Source: Okapia johnstoni (taxonomy: Eukaryota > Chordata > Mammalia > Artiodactyla > Giraffidae). Taken from it: a DNA stretch of 64,000 nt. How positions within the stretch are numbered: the stretch's first letter is position 1; each line of letters opens with the position of its first letter. The notes below the pieces were generated by a model, which did no database searches, had not been told where the DNA came from, and was given only the letters and a program-made list of their open reading frames with translations. The translations under genes and the position numbers were made by a program. Where the stretch lies: positions 121,902,213-121,966,212 of the forward strand of contig CM044310.1 in NCBI GenBank assembly GCA_024291935.2, given 5' to 3'. Positions 23,886 through 42,650 of the stretch are shown here, in pieces.

Positions 23886-24860
23886 CAGAGCAGTTCTCTA
23901 AGTAGCCTCTGGGTCTCAGTTGCAGATGGTGGGTGTGATGGCGTGAACCCATAGGACTAAACCTCACCTCTGCCGCTGGGGCTCGCCGAGAATTCACGCA
24001 GCCTCCACTACACCCGGATATGGGGATCCTGGGACTGAAGCTACTGCAGAGCCCTGCCTTGGGGCTCCACTCAGATCCACCAGCTTCTCAGTCACGTGAG
24101 AAGTCACTCGTTTTCCCAAGGATGACATATGCTGCTTCTGCGAGCCGAGGACGCCCACCCAGAGCCGTGCCTGTCTCAGGGTTAGGTGTTGCAAGGTGCA
24201 GTGGCCGGTGGCTTACTACACGGAGTGTCTTGACAGCCTCCGAGAACAGGACCTCTGTTAACCTCCCTGCTTTGGGACGCTCTGGATCGCTGAATTTCTT
24301 TTTTCTTAAAAAGCAGTATCAAAATGACAACTCCCACTTTTCGTAGTATATACCAGGGTTACCAGAGTACTTGCTGCCCCCTACCCAGCAGGTCCAGTTA
24401 ACAAGATGTCATCGACGCTGTGGGCAGATGGGACGTTCTGCCTGATGTCAGGAAGCCGAGGGTCCCTTTGGACTGTGCTGTGAGGCGGGGAGAATTAATT
24501 TGCCTCCGGACAAAGTGTAGACGTGGACTGCAGTCCAGCCTAGGTGAACACGAACTGCTTCTTAGTTACCAGATCCACAGCTGCGTAAAAGTGCACCAAG
24601 CTGCCTAATTCTGTTTTGGGGGAAGTACCCATCCCACGCAGCAGCTGCGACAGGAGCTAGTGCTGGGTGAAGTCCGAGGCCCTCCAACCAACCTCAGCCG
24701 TCAGGTTCTGCAGAGGCCAGGCTGGGTGCTGAGCAGGCGCGCGGTGCGTCAGCCCCACCTCCCCACCTAAGTCTTTGCGGGCGCCGACTCCTGCCATCCC
24801 ACCTGACTGCAGCGTTGCTTTTGATTGCCTATGCACTCTGGGATAGGAAAGGTACGTCGT
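23886..24860. other. Unassigned sequence
   Basis: This stretch has moderate GC content and no gene or repeat that I recognise. The open frames are short and without family features. Confidence 0.4.
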
Positions 24861-24861
24861 T

Positions 24862-24982
24862 TTTCCTTTTTTTGTTCTAGCCGGTCAGCTTGCAGGATCT
24901 TTGTTCCCTGAGCAGAGTGAACTCACGCCCTCGCCCGTGAAAGGACAGGGTCCTAACCCCTGGACTGCCAGGGAAGTCCCCG
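24862..24982 (-). mobile_element. CHR-2-type SINE fragment (reverse)
   Basis: The fragment ends in CCTGGACTGCCAGGGAAGTCCC, the reverse of the SINE head, and keeps the CAGGATCTTTGTTCCCTGA box. Confidence 0.72.
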
Positions 24983-25197
24983 AGTTATACTGTTGAGTAT
25001 ACAGATTCTACTTCCTGTCTTTAAGGACTGTGAAACTGTGTTTTGGAGGTTGATAAAATGATTGGTTCAGCTGATGCTTTCAAGGCTTAAAAACAACCTC
25101 TGGGAATATTCTCGAGTTCGTTTGGCTTTACTATGAAGGTGTGGCTTCTCTGAGTGTGTCTGATTGTCCTGAGTGTTCCACACGTTCTTTTTTTGAA

Positions 25198-26062
25198 AAA
25201 CATTCTTGTCTATTTTTGGCTGTGCTGGGTCCTTGTTGCCGCACGGGCTTTTCCGTAGCTGTGGCCCCAGGGGCTCCCCTCTAGTTGTGGTGCGCAGGTT
25301 TCTCTCTGCGGTGGTCTCTCTCGCTATGCAGCACAGGCTCTCGGGCACGCGGGCTGCAGTGGGTGTGACTCCGGGGCTCTCGGGCACGCGGGCTTCAGTA
25401 GGTGTGACTCCGGGGCTCTCGGGCACGCGCGCTTCAGTGGGTGTGACTCCCGGGCTCTCGGGCACGCGGGCTTCAGTGGGTGTGACTCCCCGGCTCTCGG
25501 GCACGCGGGCTTCAGTGGGTGTGACTCCCCGGCTCTCGGGCACGCGGGCTTCAGTGGGTGTGACTCCGGGGCTCTCGGGCACGCGGGCTTCAGTGGGTGT
25601 GACTCCGGGGCTCTCGGGTACGCGGGCTTCAGTAGGTGTGACTCTGGGGCTCTCGGGCACGCGGGCTTCAGTGGGTGTGACTCCGGGGCTCTCGGGCACG
25701 CGGGCTTCAGTGGGTGTGACTCCCCGGCTCTCGGGCACGCGGGCTTCAGTGGGTGTGACTCCCCGGCTCTCGGGCACGCGGGCTTCAGTGGGTGTGACTC
25801 CGGGGCTCTCGGGCACGCGGGCTTCAGTGGGTGTGACTCCCTGGCTCTCGGGCACGCGGGCTTCAGTATGTGTGACTCCCCGACTCTCAGGCGCAGCCGC
25901 AGTAGGTGTGGCTCCCCGGCTCTCGGGCGCAGGCTCAGTAGTTGCGGCTCCCGGGCTCGCTTGCTCCGGGGCATGTGGGATCTTCCCAGACCAGGGATTG
26001 AACCTACGTCTCCTGCATTTGCAGGCGGATTCTTTACCAGTGACCCACCAGGGAAACACCCA
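25198..26062 (-). mobile_element. CHR-2-type SINE (reverse) enlarged by an internal minisatellite
   Basis: Both ends of one SINE are visible: the body TTTTTGGCTGTGCTGGGTCC near 25210 and the head GATCTTCCCAGACCAGGGATTG to CCACCAGGGAAACACCC near 26055. Between them the 39-bp segment that normally occurs once or twice has expanded to at least 14 copies. The total length is about 865 bp, where such SINEs usually measure about 270-300 bp. Confidence 0.85.
25338..25883. repeat. 39-bp minisatellite, 14 copies
   Basis: The unit CTCTCGGGCACGCGGGCTTC, then AGTGGGTGTGACTCCGGGG, recurs exactly every 39 bp from 25338 and is followed by two or three diverged units. Because 39 is divisible by 3, long frames stay open on both strands (for example the 13-residue repeat GLSGTRASVGVTP). 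These are by-products and not genes. Units differ mainly at CCGGGG versus CCCCGG. Confidence 0.97.
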
Positions 26063-26690
26063 TAAGTTCTTTATACTACATGGAATTCAAACATCTCCCA
26101 TCGCTGTACAGGCTCCAGGAATTGAAACACAATGTTAATTTACCAACATTTCTTAAAACATTAGTAGATAAACGAAAGATGACAGTATCATTGGATGACT
26201 ACGGGTGTGAATTGGGTTTTGCTGCCGCAAAATTTGAGACTAGTGCTCACGGAGGAAAGATAATAGGGCAGTGTGGACGTTCTGTCCTCGTCGCTGTCCT
26301 CCCACCGACTTTTCTGTTTTCCCATTCTTCTTTTCTTGCTTCCTAATGTCCCAAGATTCCTCCCTTTTCTGGGACCAGGACTTCCCTTGGCCATTGATCT
26401 AGGCCAGGAGTGCTTGCGAGAAGTCCTGTCGGTTTTCCTGTCCCTGAGAGTGTCTCTTTTCCCCCTTCATTTCTGAAGGATTTATTCTAGCCTGGAGAAT
26501 CCCAGGGACAGCGGAGCCTGGTGGGCTGCCACTGTTCAGGGATGGGCAGTTTTCTTTCAGCACTTGGAACTGTTGCGCCATTTCCTTCCTGCCCTTGAGT
26601 TTCTGACAAGTGCACCATCATGTGAGTGGGTGGCACTTCTATCTCACGGCGTCCAGGGAGCGTCTTCCTCTTTTGTTGGATTGTGATGTA
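26063..26690. other. Unassigned sequence with a Bov-tA scrap
   Basis: A short Bov-tA fragment (TAGCCTGGAGAATCCCAGGG, about 26488-26536) is the only landmark. I see no gene. Confidence 0.4.
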
Positions 26691-26694
26691 TCTT

Positions 26695-27560
26695 GGCATG
26701 GATTTCTGGGGCTCATCCTGTTTGGGTTTTTCTAAGTTTCATAAATCTGTAGATTTATGACTTCTGCCAAGTTTGGGGACATTCCAGCCACTGTTTCTTG
26801 AATTCTTTCCAGTCTCATCCTCTCTCTCTTCTCCTTCTAGGAATCAGATCCCCGGGATCGGAGACTGTTGAGACTCTGTTCCCATGCCTTTCCAGAATAT
26901 GTGCTCCCTGGTGTTCAGACTGGTGTTCCTGTTGCTGCCTCTTCCGTCCCCTGTCCCTGATCACCTCCATTCTGTTGTTGAGTCCGTTCATCCACGGGGG
27001 CTTCTGTTTTAATTATTGTGTCTTTCGGATCTGAAATATCCATTGAGTTCTTTATATCTTCTGTTTCTTTGCTGAGACTTTCTAGCTTTTTTAGATTTAC
27101 TTTAAGCACATGTATAATGCTCCTCAAAGCATTTTTATCATGACTGTTTTACAGTGCTTGTCAGATAATTCCAACACCTCTGTCATCTCAGTGTTAGCAG
27201 CTGTTGTTGATGTTCAGTCACTCAGTTGTGTCCGACCCTTTGCAACCCCATGGGCTGCAGCACGCCAGGCTTCCCTGTCCTTCACTATCTCCCGGAGTTT
27301 GCTCAAGCTCACGTCCATTGAGTCAGCGATGCCGTCCAACCATCTCATCCTCTGTCGCCCCTTCTCCTCCAGCCCTCAGTCTTTCCCAGTGTCAGGATCT
27401 TTTCTAGTGTGTTGGCTCTTTGCATCAGGTGGCCAAAGTTCTCAAGATGAGATTTTCCTGGTTCTCCTGTTGATGAGTGAGTTTTCAAATTGAGACCTGG
27501 ACATTTTGGATATTATGTTGTGAGGGTCTCAGGCTTATGGAAATCTTTTGTTATAAAGGG
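26695..27560 (-). mobile_element. Old L1 fragment, antisense, with a BovB 3' insertion
   Basis: The AT-rich text resembling the reverse strand of an old mammalian L1 (for example TTTCTTTGCTGAGACTTTC near 27065 and TTGTCAGATAATTCCAACA near 27160) resumes after an insertion with GAGACCTGGACATTTTGG. The class assignment is from memory of this common repeat. The boundaries are approximate. Confidence 0.5.
27203..27450 (-). mobile_element. BovB 3' end fragment (reverse)
   Basis: GTTGATGTTCAGTCACTCAG followed by the TGGGCTGCAGCACGCCAGGC and CATCTCATCCTCTGTCGCCC blocks is the reverse strand of the BovB 3' end. Its length is about 250 bp. Confidence 0.88.
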
Positions 27561-28382
27561 CCTACCTGACACATCGCTGGGGTATGACTCATTCCTGCCT
27601 GGTGGATGGGGCAGTCCAGGTACCGTACCCGGTCCCCTTTGATACCCACTGTTTCATTCCTGGGGTCTTACAACTGTTAGTCTGTCTGCTGCCTTCTCTC
27701 CAGTCTTCAGAGTACCGGCAGACCCCAGAGACGTTGTGGGCTCAGTTGGAGACCACGGCAACAAAGCAAATATCACAGTAAAGTGAGACACAGAAACTCC
27801 CTTGGGTTCCCAGTGTCTATCAAAGTTAGGTTCACACTATACTGTGGTCTGTAAGTCTGCAGTAGCATTATGTTTGATACAACAATGTACACACTTCAAT
27901 TAAAAAATAATGCTAGTGGGGAAATGGCACTGATAGGCTTGCCTGATGCAGGTTGCCACAAACCTTCAATCTGTAAAAACTCAGATTATCTGGGAAGCAC
28001 AGTAAAAGGAGGCATGCCTGTATTCTTGCCATTGTATATGTAATGTCCAGGAGCTTAACTGCGCCTGGTGGGGGGTTAAGGAAACAAACCTCTATTTCCT
28101 CCTGGTCTAAAACTGGAAGTCTGACATGCAACTGATTTGTATATATTGAGCATACCCAATAATATTAGATAGATCCTTTTCAAATCAGAAAAATAAATTC
28201 TTATATTATTGGATTTTCCATGCACACAGTTTTGTAATATGTAAGCAATACAGTTTTTTTCTTTAACTTTATTTAATTGGTTGGTTATTCCAGGACCCTG
28301 CTGAATAGAAATGTAATAGTGAACATTCTTGGCTCAGTCTGAATCGCAGGCAGAACGGTTGTCCATTTTTACCTTTAACAGT
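27561..28382. other. Unassigned AT-rich sequence
   Basis: No gene is recognised. It may contain further decayed LINE or DNA-transposon sequence. Confidence 0.4.
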
Positions 28383-28815
28383 GATCTCTGGTGGCTCAGT
28401 GGTGAAGACTCTGCCTGCCAGCGCAGGAAGCCCGGGCTCGGTCCCTGACCTGGGGAGATGCCACACACGCCATCCACCAGCACCGCTGACCCTGTGCTGG
28501 AGAGCCTGGGGGCCGCTCACCCCCGTGCCACTGCTGTGGAAGCTGGGCACCCTAGAGCCCGAGCTGTGCATCCAGAGAGGTCCCCGCAGCGAGAAGCCGG
28601 GCACCAGAAGTAGAGTGGCGCCGCTCGCTGCAACTGGAGAAAAGCCCACGCAGCAGCCAAGACCCCGCACAGCCCACAGTGAGTAAACAAGTAAACATAA
28701 AAAATTGATTTCTCCAGTATTCTTGCCTGGAAAATCCCATGGAGGGAGGAGCCTGGTGGGCTGCTGTCTATGGGGTAGCACAGAGTCGGACACGACTGAA
28801 GCGACTTAGCAGCAG
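28383..28815 (+). mobile_element. CHR-2-type SINE followed by a half Bov-tA
   Basis: The first SINE runs from TCTGGTGGCTCAGTGG to the AGTAAACAAGTAAACATAAA tail (28383-28705). It joins a 3' half of Bov-tA beginning TTTCTCCAGTATTCTTGCC and ending GAAGCGACTTAGC. A (GCA)7-like trinucleotide run at 28809-28828 follows, a common companion of Bov-tA tails. Confidence 0.82.
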
Positions 28816-28849
28816 CAGCAGCAGCAGTGCAGGTTTCAAGAGATGCTTT

Positions 28850-29804
28850 GCTAAATGATCGGAAATTCCCTTCTACTTACGACTTTTTCATTATAAATTG
28901 GTGATATATTTTATCAAAAATGTTATCAAAAACTTTTCATCTGTTATCATGATTTTTAAAATTTCGTCTTTTAATGTTTGAATTGTATTGATTGATTTTT
29001 GACGATGAAACCAACTGCACATTCCTGAAAAAAGTAGGTGCGTGTGCAGGATATATTGTCCGTTTTATTTGTTGATGAATCCTCTGTGTGACAGTTTTAA
29101 GAAAACAGAAACCAGGAAAAAAGAGCTTCCTGTGATGTTCCCAGTTTGTGGTTTCCGTGTCACGTTTTGGTCTGTTTTTTCTGGCGCAGTGAAATGTTTT
29201 GTGGAGAGTGCCCTTCCTTCTCCCCTCTCTGCATGAGCTGGTGTAAGCTCCGTAGGTGTGCGTACGAGTGTGTGTGTGTGTTTCATGAGTGCACACGTGT
29301 TCAGATGCATTCACCTGTGAAACTCTCTGGACTCAGAATTCACTTTAACATATGGGACAATTCAGATTTTCTGTTTATCCTTATGTCCATAATTTTGATA
29401 AATTTTATTTTTGAGGGTTTTGGTCTGAGTCATCTACATTTTCTACTATACTAGCATAAAATTGCCCTTCAATGAAGTTCTTTATCTTTTTAAAGTCTGA
29501 AGGACCTGCCATAGTGTCCTGATGACAGGAAAGCAATGCCTTCTCTTTTTGACTTGGTCTTTGTGCCTAGGATGTATAAGTGTGATGCACGTTCTAAAGG
29601 ATGAAGCCTTTGGCTTTACTAACTTCCCTCTCCTTTTTGTTTGTCTTCATTAGTAGCTCCCTTCTCATTGTTATTTCCCTCTTCCTACCTTCATTTGGAG
29701 TAATTTGCTGATCTTTTTCAAAATCACTGATAATTGAGAAGTCTGTTGCCTTCTTTATAAAATATGAGGATATTAATGATCTTTTTTAAGGAACGTGAAA
29801 CATG
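28850..29804 (-). mobile_element. L1 fragment, antisense
   Basis: The text resembles reverse-strand L1 ORF2, for example GAATTGTATTGATTGATTTT near 28980, in AT-rich surroundings. It is decayed and its ends are uncertain. A TG-rich stretch lies at about 29265-29282. Confidence 0.55.
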
Positions 29805-30100
29805 CCTTTCACTTTGTCAGTAGCTGGTTTATTGGTGGCCGTGCTGGGCCTGCAGTGCTGCACGGGGGCTCTCGCTGGTTGCAGCGGGTGGAGACTGCTG
29901 CCTGGCTACGGTTCACAGCCTTCTCCCACACCGGCTTCCCTCAAGCAACACTGGCTCTGGGCACAAGGGCTCCGGGAGCTGCAGTGCACCGAGGCTCAGC
30001 TGTCCTGCAGCAAGTGGCATCTTCCTGGACCAGGGATCAGACCCATGTCCCCTGCGTTGGCCGGCAGATTCTTAACCACTGGGCCACCGGGGGTCCAGGA
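29805..30100 (-). mobile_element. CHR-2-type SINE just downstream of LILR B
   Basis: The reverse element ends in TTCTTAACCACTGGGCCACC. On the minus strand it lies in the same orientation as LILR B, about 180 bp past its stop codon. Its tail contains AATAAA on the minus strand (TTTATT at 29828-29833). Confidence 0.82.
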
Positions 30101-30279
30101 TGCTGTTTCTGAGGGTAGAATCAGTTGACCCGAAAGGGTTCCAGGGGCTCCTGGTGGTCTGTTAGGAGCCCAGGGACTGGCTGCTGGTCGTTAGGTGGTG
30201 TCCACTGCTGGCAACTCCCATGCATTCTGGGGTCCCTGAGCTCCGGTCCCGGAAACTTGGGGTCTGGGTCCTTCCTGGG

Positions 30280-36641
<6,362 letters not shown>

Positions 36642-37300
36642 GGCGTCTCCTCCCTGCGGTCCAGGCTGTGAGGATGGAGGAGACCTGGGTGCCCTCCGGA
36701 CAGACAGACCACAGGGTGTGTCCAGTCAGAGGCTGGAGCTTCCTGTCACGCGGCTGTCACATCAGCATCCCCGCAGGAAGGAGAACAGACTCCTGTTGAA
36801 AGTCTGGCCGTCGTCCCCATGACAGTCCCAGTGTGTTCCTGAGACGCCCCTTCCAGTTGAGGTCATCCAGGACACGGCCTTCCCTCCGAGAGCCTCGCCT
36901 CGGGGTCTGCTTCCTCCTCTGCCCGTCCATTAGCAGGTTCCCGTGGGGTCCTCACCATGGACGGGGTCACCAGGCCCTGGAGATGCTTCGGGGAGGATGC
37001 TGGCTCCTGCTGCCCTCCAGGGCTCAGATGCCGAGAGACACATGTCAGCATCTCCCTGGGGCTCAGTGGAGTCCACGTGGCCAAGAGCCCAGAGGAGCCG
37101 CTCAGGGAATAAGGAAGGAAACCAGCTCCTCCCCTGCCCTGGAGTGTGAATTTCCCCCATCACAGCCCCCTTCAGGGCATCTCTCTTTATTGCATCACCG
37201 GCCAGCCCGCCTTCCTGGGAACAAGCCCCTGGCTGCTTCCTGCCTCCCCGGGGCCCCCTGGTCCTTGGGCACCGTGTCCTCCCCGTCTTGTCATCGATCT
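36642..37300. other. 5' flank of LILR B, duplicated upstream of LILR D
   Basis: This flank is closely similar to 57799-58430 upstream of LILR D. Shared text includes CACCATGGACGGGGTCACCA, TCTCCCTGGGGCTCAGTGGA and TCAGGGAATAAGGAAGGAAA. It must contain the promoter and untranslated exons of LILR B, which I could not place. Confidence 0.7.
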
Positions 37301-38265
37301 GCAAGCTTTAGTGGGTGCTGACTTGGGTCAGAGCTCTCACTCTGATGGAGAACAGATGTTCCTATAACCGTGTGCCCGCTGCTCTTGCACCTGAAACAGC
37401 AGTGCCCTTTCCCTGCGCCCGAGTCTCCTCCTCTGCATGTTGACCCCAAGCCCACCCCTCCGAGGGGCCGTGGTCACTGCTGCCGTCATCGTGGTTAATT
37501 TCCAGACGAGGTGACGGCAGGAGAGCGTGGACGGGAAGGGCTGCCGGCTCAGACTGCACCGAAGTGGGTGAGTGTGGTGCCCACCCAGAGCCTCCTCTGC
37601 TCCTAACGCTGAGCCGTGCTACGGAGAGTGTTTCTGAAACACGTAGCCACAGACAAGTGCAGAAGATAAGTTCCCCAGATGGAGAGGAAACCACAGCATT
37701 GCACGGCGAAGTAGGCGGTGTGCCCCGGCGGCGGGGATCGTCTCAGGGTCGGAGGAAGGTTTCCACCCGTGTGGACACAGAGAGGGGCCCGTCCTCACAG
37801 GCAGGGGGAGTCAGGGCTCCGATGGAAGCTGCTACCTGGAGCTCCCCTCCCGCAGTGTCTGGTGGGCACTGGGAGCCCTCCACTCACAGCCTCAGGCCTG
37901 CAGTCCTCACCACACAGCCTCCACGTGTGGCAGGAAACACACTCGGTGCCACGCTGTCAACCACGGCGCCCACCTGCGGGAGGCTGCGGGTCCCCCGGCC
38001 CATCCTGAGCGCACAGTTCTGAGCAGGGGCAGAGTCTGCGACCGTGGACTCTGGGGCGCGGTGTGGCTGCCGACGGCCCCCCGTTCAGCCTGCCTCCCAG
38101 GCCAGTACCTCAAGAAACCTTCTATGAGAGATGGTGAGTGTGAGAGGGGTGGCCCTCAGCGTGACCCCCGAATGAGGACAGTGCTGCGGAGAGCAGCCTG
38201 CTGATTCATGGGGGTGTCCGAGGCAAGGAAAGAGAGGCAACAGGAAAACGTGAAACTTCTTTTAA
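37301..38265. other. Unassigned GC-rich sequence
   Basis: I recognise no gene or repeat. The open frames overlap on both strands and lack family features. Confidence 0.4.
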
Positions 38266-39610
38266 ATCCATTGTTGTTCAGTCGCTAAGCTGCGTCTGAG
38301 TCTTTGTGACCCCCATGGACTGCAGGACACCAGGCTTCCCTGTCCATCAATGTCTCCCAGAGCTTGCTCAGACTCATGTCCATTGAGATGGTCATGCCGT
38401 CCAGCCTCTCGGCCTCTGTCGCCCCTAATTCTTCTGTCCTCGACGTTTCCCAGCATCAAGGTCTTTTCCAGTGAGTTGCCTCTTCGCATCAGGTGACCAA
38501 AGTATTGGAGTTTCAGCTTCAGCATCAGTCCTTCCAATGAATATTCAGGGTTGATTTCCTTTAAGATTGACTGGTTTGATATCCTTGCAGTCCAAGGGAC
38601 TCTCAAGAGTCTTCTCCAGCACCACAATTGGAAGACATCAATTCTTCGGCGCTCCGCTTTCTCTATAGTCCGACTTTCGTATCCATACGTGACTACTGGA
38701 AAATCCATAGCTTTGACTAGACAGACCTTTGTCAGCAAAGTAATGTCTCTGCTTTTTAATACGCTGTTTAGGTTTGTCATAGCTCTTCTTCCAAGGAGCA
38801 AGCATCTTCGTTTCATGGCTGCAGTCACTGTCCACAGTGATTTTGGAGCCCAAGAAAATAAAGTCTGACACTGCTTCCATTGTTTCCCTATGTTTGCCAC
38901 GAAGTGATGGACTGGATGCCATGATGTTAGTTTTCTGAGTGCTTAGTTTTAAACCAGCTTTTTAACTGTCCCCTTTCATCTTTATCAAGATGCTCTTTAG
39001 TTCCTCTTTGCTTTTTGCCATTAGGGTGATGTCATCTGGATATCTGAGGTTACTAATATTTCTCCCAGCAATGTTGAATCCATGTTGTACTTCATCCAGC
39101 CCAGCATTTAGCATGATGTACTCTGCAAACAAATTAAATAAGCGAGGTGACTATATACAGCCTTGATGTACTCCTTTCCCAGTTTTGAACCAGTCAGTTG
39201 TTCCATGTCCGGTTCTGTTGCTTCTTGTCCTGCATACAGGTTTCTCAGGAGGCAGGTCAGATGGTCTGGTATTCCAATCTCTTTAAGAATTTTCTACAGT
39301 TTTTTAATATCCACACAATCAAAGGCTTTTGTGTCATCAATGAAGCAGAAGTAGATGTTTTTCTGGAATTCCTTTGCTTTTTCCATGATTGAACAGATGT
39401 TTGGCAATTTGATGCCTGATTTCTCTGCCTTTTTCTAATTCCACTCTGTACATCTGAAAGTTCTTGGTTCAGGTACAGCTGAAGCCTAGACTGAAGGATT
39501 TTGAGTGTTACCTTGCTAGCATGTGAAATGAGACCAATTGTTCGGTCGTTTGAACATTCTTTGGTATTGCTCTTCATTGAGATTGGAATGAAAACTGACC
39601 TTTTTCAGTT
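38266..39610 (-). mobile_element. BovB fragment (reverse), about 1.3 kb of the 3' part
   Basis: The reverse strand encodes the BovB C-terminal motif [18 protein letters not shown], with the reverse transcriptase region above it broken by indels. The 3' end faces 38266 (TTGTTGTTCAGTCGCTAAGC). It is 5'-truncated and inactive. Confidence 0.92.
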
Positions 39611-40779
39611 ATCAAGAGAATGACAAGCTCATTGGGACCAGACTACTTCCTACAAAAAGGTGATGCCAGGAGATATTGGAGAAACACCTTCAGGGAATTC
39701 AGTAGGAACAATTTTATACTGAGTCAAAAAATTATTTGTAAGGGAGAAACGTGAAAGGGTCGTTAGAGGGGGAAGTCTCTGAATCCTGAAATTCGGGCAC
39801 CACTTCTGACCCGTGGGCGGGATCTCAGCCACTAAACCCACCAGATCAGGCTGCTTCTCGCTCAGACAGGAGGGCTGTGGGAGGATGGACCCCTTAACCT
39901 CCAACTGCGTGTTCCTCTCCTCGTCGCTGAGTCACACACTTCATCAAAAACATCACATGTTTTCAAGTAGCTTGCTAGAGAGTGAGGGTGAAAGACAGCA
40001 TTACCAGAGGTGCAAGGTTTTAGATATTGACTGTTTTCACACTGAAAGGAATACTACCTGATGTCATGGAGCAAGTGAGATGCAACAGTGAGGAACGCAT
40101 GGCCGAAAAATGAGCTTTCGAAGATTACACACACAAATACGGCCACAGATACACGTACGCGCAGGTGCACAGGTGTGCGCATGCACACACACCTATACAT
40201 GAGTCCTCAAAGTTCAAGTGGAGTATAATTAGGACCTTGTTGTCTTCAGTGGAGGAGCAGACTGCACATTTGTTCAGAAATAAATGTGTCAGTACATATA
40301 TTAAACACGGGAGTAACTGGCTTAAATTAGAAATGGAATAACTTACAGTGTGTTTGGTCTACTTAAATGAAAGAAAACTTTTCAGCTTTCTTGGGGTATA
40401 ACTGACAAAGAGTTGTATGGTTCAGAGGTAGAGCTTGATGTTCTGATGCACGCTTACACTGTGAAACAGCGCAGTCATGCTAATTAGCATGTCCATCAGC
40501 TCCCGGAGTTCACCTTGGTTTGCGGGTCTGGTGAGGACGCTTCCGGGCTACGTTCGGAGCTGGACTGAGTCCACAGGAGAGGATGGTCAGCTCTAGACAC
40601 ATCGCTGCACATCAGGCCTCCAGAACTTGTTCGTCCGCGTCCCTGAGACTTTGTTCCCCCTGACCAGCACCTCCCCATTCCCACCCCGACTTTCCCAGCC
40701 TCTCTCAGCTACCTGTCTCTGCTTCTGAGTCTGACTATGAGAGCCCACAGGTCAGTGAGCTCCTGGTCTGTTTGTCTGG
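39611..40779. other. Unassigned AT-rich sequence
   Basis: I see no gene. A short run of CA- and CG-containing dinucleotides lies at about 40125-40195. The last 400 bp may belong to the antisense L1 that follows. Confidence 0.4.
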
Positions 40780-41870
40780 CTGGCTGGCTTTACTCGGCAC
40801 AATGTCCTCCAGGTTCATCCATGTTGTCTCAAAAGGAAGGATTTCCAACTTTTTAAAGGCTGAATAATACTCCAGTGTGTGTGTGTGTGTGTGTGTGTAT
40901 CTCATTTTCCTTTTACTCATTTATCTATTGACAGCCCCTGAGATTGTTTCCATATCTTGGCCATTGTGAACAACGCTGCAGTGAACACAGAAGTGCAGAT
41001 GCGTCTGTGAGGCCCTGGCTTCATCTTTGGATACATACCCAGGAGTGGAATTGCTGGATCAGGTGGTCGGTAGTTCTGGTTTCAGTTTCTGAGGACACCG
41101 CATACTGTTTTCCACAGTGGCTGCACCGATTGCGTTCCCAGCGACCGTGCACCAGGCTCTTTTCCCCATCTTTTGGCAGCACTCGTCTCTGTCTTTTCCG
41201 AGCAGTCAAGCGCCTGTAACACGCGCTGTGACAGCTCACTGGCTCTGGTGTGCGCCCCTGAGGGCTGGGGGAGGTTGATCACCTTCCCATGTCCCCTTTG
41301 GTCATTTGGACATCGTCTTTTGAGAGATGCCTGTTCAGGTCCTTTGCCCATTTAAAAACCGGGTTGTTGTTGCTTTGCGTTGAGTTGTGTGAGCTCCTTG
41401 TGTATTGCAGAAGTAGCTCCTTATCGGCTGTGTGGTTTGCACGTGTCTTATCCTGGTGCACACACGGCCTTTCCTGTTGACCGCGTCCTTTGCTGTGTAG
41501 GAGGCTTTACTCACCGGGCTCCCCCTGGTCTCTTTCTGTCTTTGCTGCCCGTGCCTGCGGTGTCGTATCCGCAGAAACCGTGTCCACGCCCGCGTCACGA
41601 AGCTGCCCCTGTGCTTTCTCCTTGTTCTCTCATGGTCTCAGGCCCTGTGTGGGTCCCCGCTGCGTTCTGAGATGATGTCACGTGTAGTGGGAGCTGAGGG
41701 TCCCATCCCGTCCTCCTGCCTGCTCTCCTCTGGCTCTTCCAGCCCCGTTTACTGACGGGACTGTCCTTTCCCATTCTGTGTTCTGGGTACCTTGTGGAAG
41801 GTCAGTTCACGGAACCTCTTTGAGACAATTGTTTTCAATAATAATTAGGGAACTCCTAAATCTGAATTTC
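40780..41870 (-). mobile_element. L1 3' part, antisense
   Basis: The reverse L1 3' end is recognised by AATGTCCTCCAGGTTCATCC, CATATCTTGGCCATTGTGAA and GGATACATACCCAGGAGTGG. A (GT)n tract at about 40875-40898 interrupts it. Confidence 0.82.
40875..40898 (+). repeat. (GT)n microsatellite
   Basis: A GT run of about 12 units lies inside the antisense L1. Confidence 0.93.
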
Positions 41871-42419
41871 CGGACGACTGTCTCTTGCCCTGGGTGGAGT
41901 CACAGTGCCCCGGTTCTTGAGCCCCAGAACTACTTTGTAGAATCATAGTTGCTTTTTGGTTAAACAGAGGCAGGACCTGCCGGGGAAAGGAAATGCGATT
42001 TATCCACATTCAACATACCAACCCATGGTACTCTTTCTGAAACCTCATGGTTCAAACTTCCAGTCCAGGGCTTTCTGCTGAATTCATCACCTTGAAGTCT
42101 GTGGTGCTATGATGTGGCAGAGATGTGGGAATTAGCAGTTTAGGTGGGAGGTTCATTTAACCAGTGAAGAGCGAGGACTCTCTAACTGAGGGGTCTTTAA
42201 GAGCCTCTGCTGGACCGGCTGGGCGCGTCGTCTCTCCTGGACTCAGGTGGCTTTTTCTGAGGGCAGACGCTGGTTTGGGGGAAGGATGCACCCGTTCAGC
42301 GGGAAGCCCTAGGGGTGTCTCCTGAACACGGTCTCACCGCCAGGACAGACTCTGGCGTGTCTCTCGTCTGCCCCCTTGTGGCCACAGGCAGAATGGCTCT
42401 AAGCTGGAAGAAAAGCTCC
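41871..42419. other. Unassigned sequence
   Basis: No gene or clear repeat is seen in this stretch. Confidence 0.4.
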
Positions 42420-42650
42420 TTTCAAGGTACAAGAGGTGAAGCTAGTGGTAAAGAGGACGCCTGCCAATGCAAGAAATCCAAGAGTCGAGCGTTCAATCCC
42501 TGGGTGGGGAAGATGCCCTGGATGAGGGCATGACAACCCACATGACAACCCACTCCAGCATTCTTGCCTGGAGAATCTCATGGAGAGAGGAGCCTGGCGG
42601 CCTACAGTCCATGGGGCCGCAAAAAGTCAGACACTACGGAAGCACACACA
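42420..42650 (+). mobile_element. Bov-tA SINE
   Basis: The SINE has a diverged sense head, then TTCAATCCCTGGGTGGGGAA, a short duplicated ATGACAACCCAC segment at about 42530-42552, and the TCTTGCCTGGAGAATC block to the 3' end. Confidence 0.88.

Noticed and set aside
25338..25883. Regularly spaced direct repeats that could suggest a CRISPR array
   Set aside because: The units are contiguous, with no unique spacers, and lie in a mammalian SINE.
25067..26138. Three long open frames (310, 330 and 216 codons) with 13-residue repeats, resembling repeat proteins
   Set aside because: They are frames through a 39-bp minisatellite inside a SINE, open on both strands only because 39 is divisible by three.
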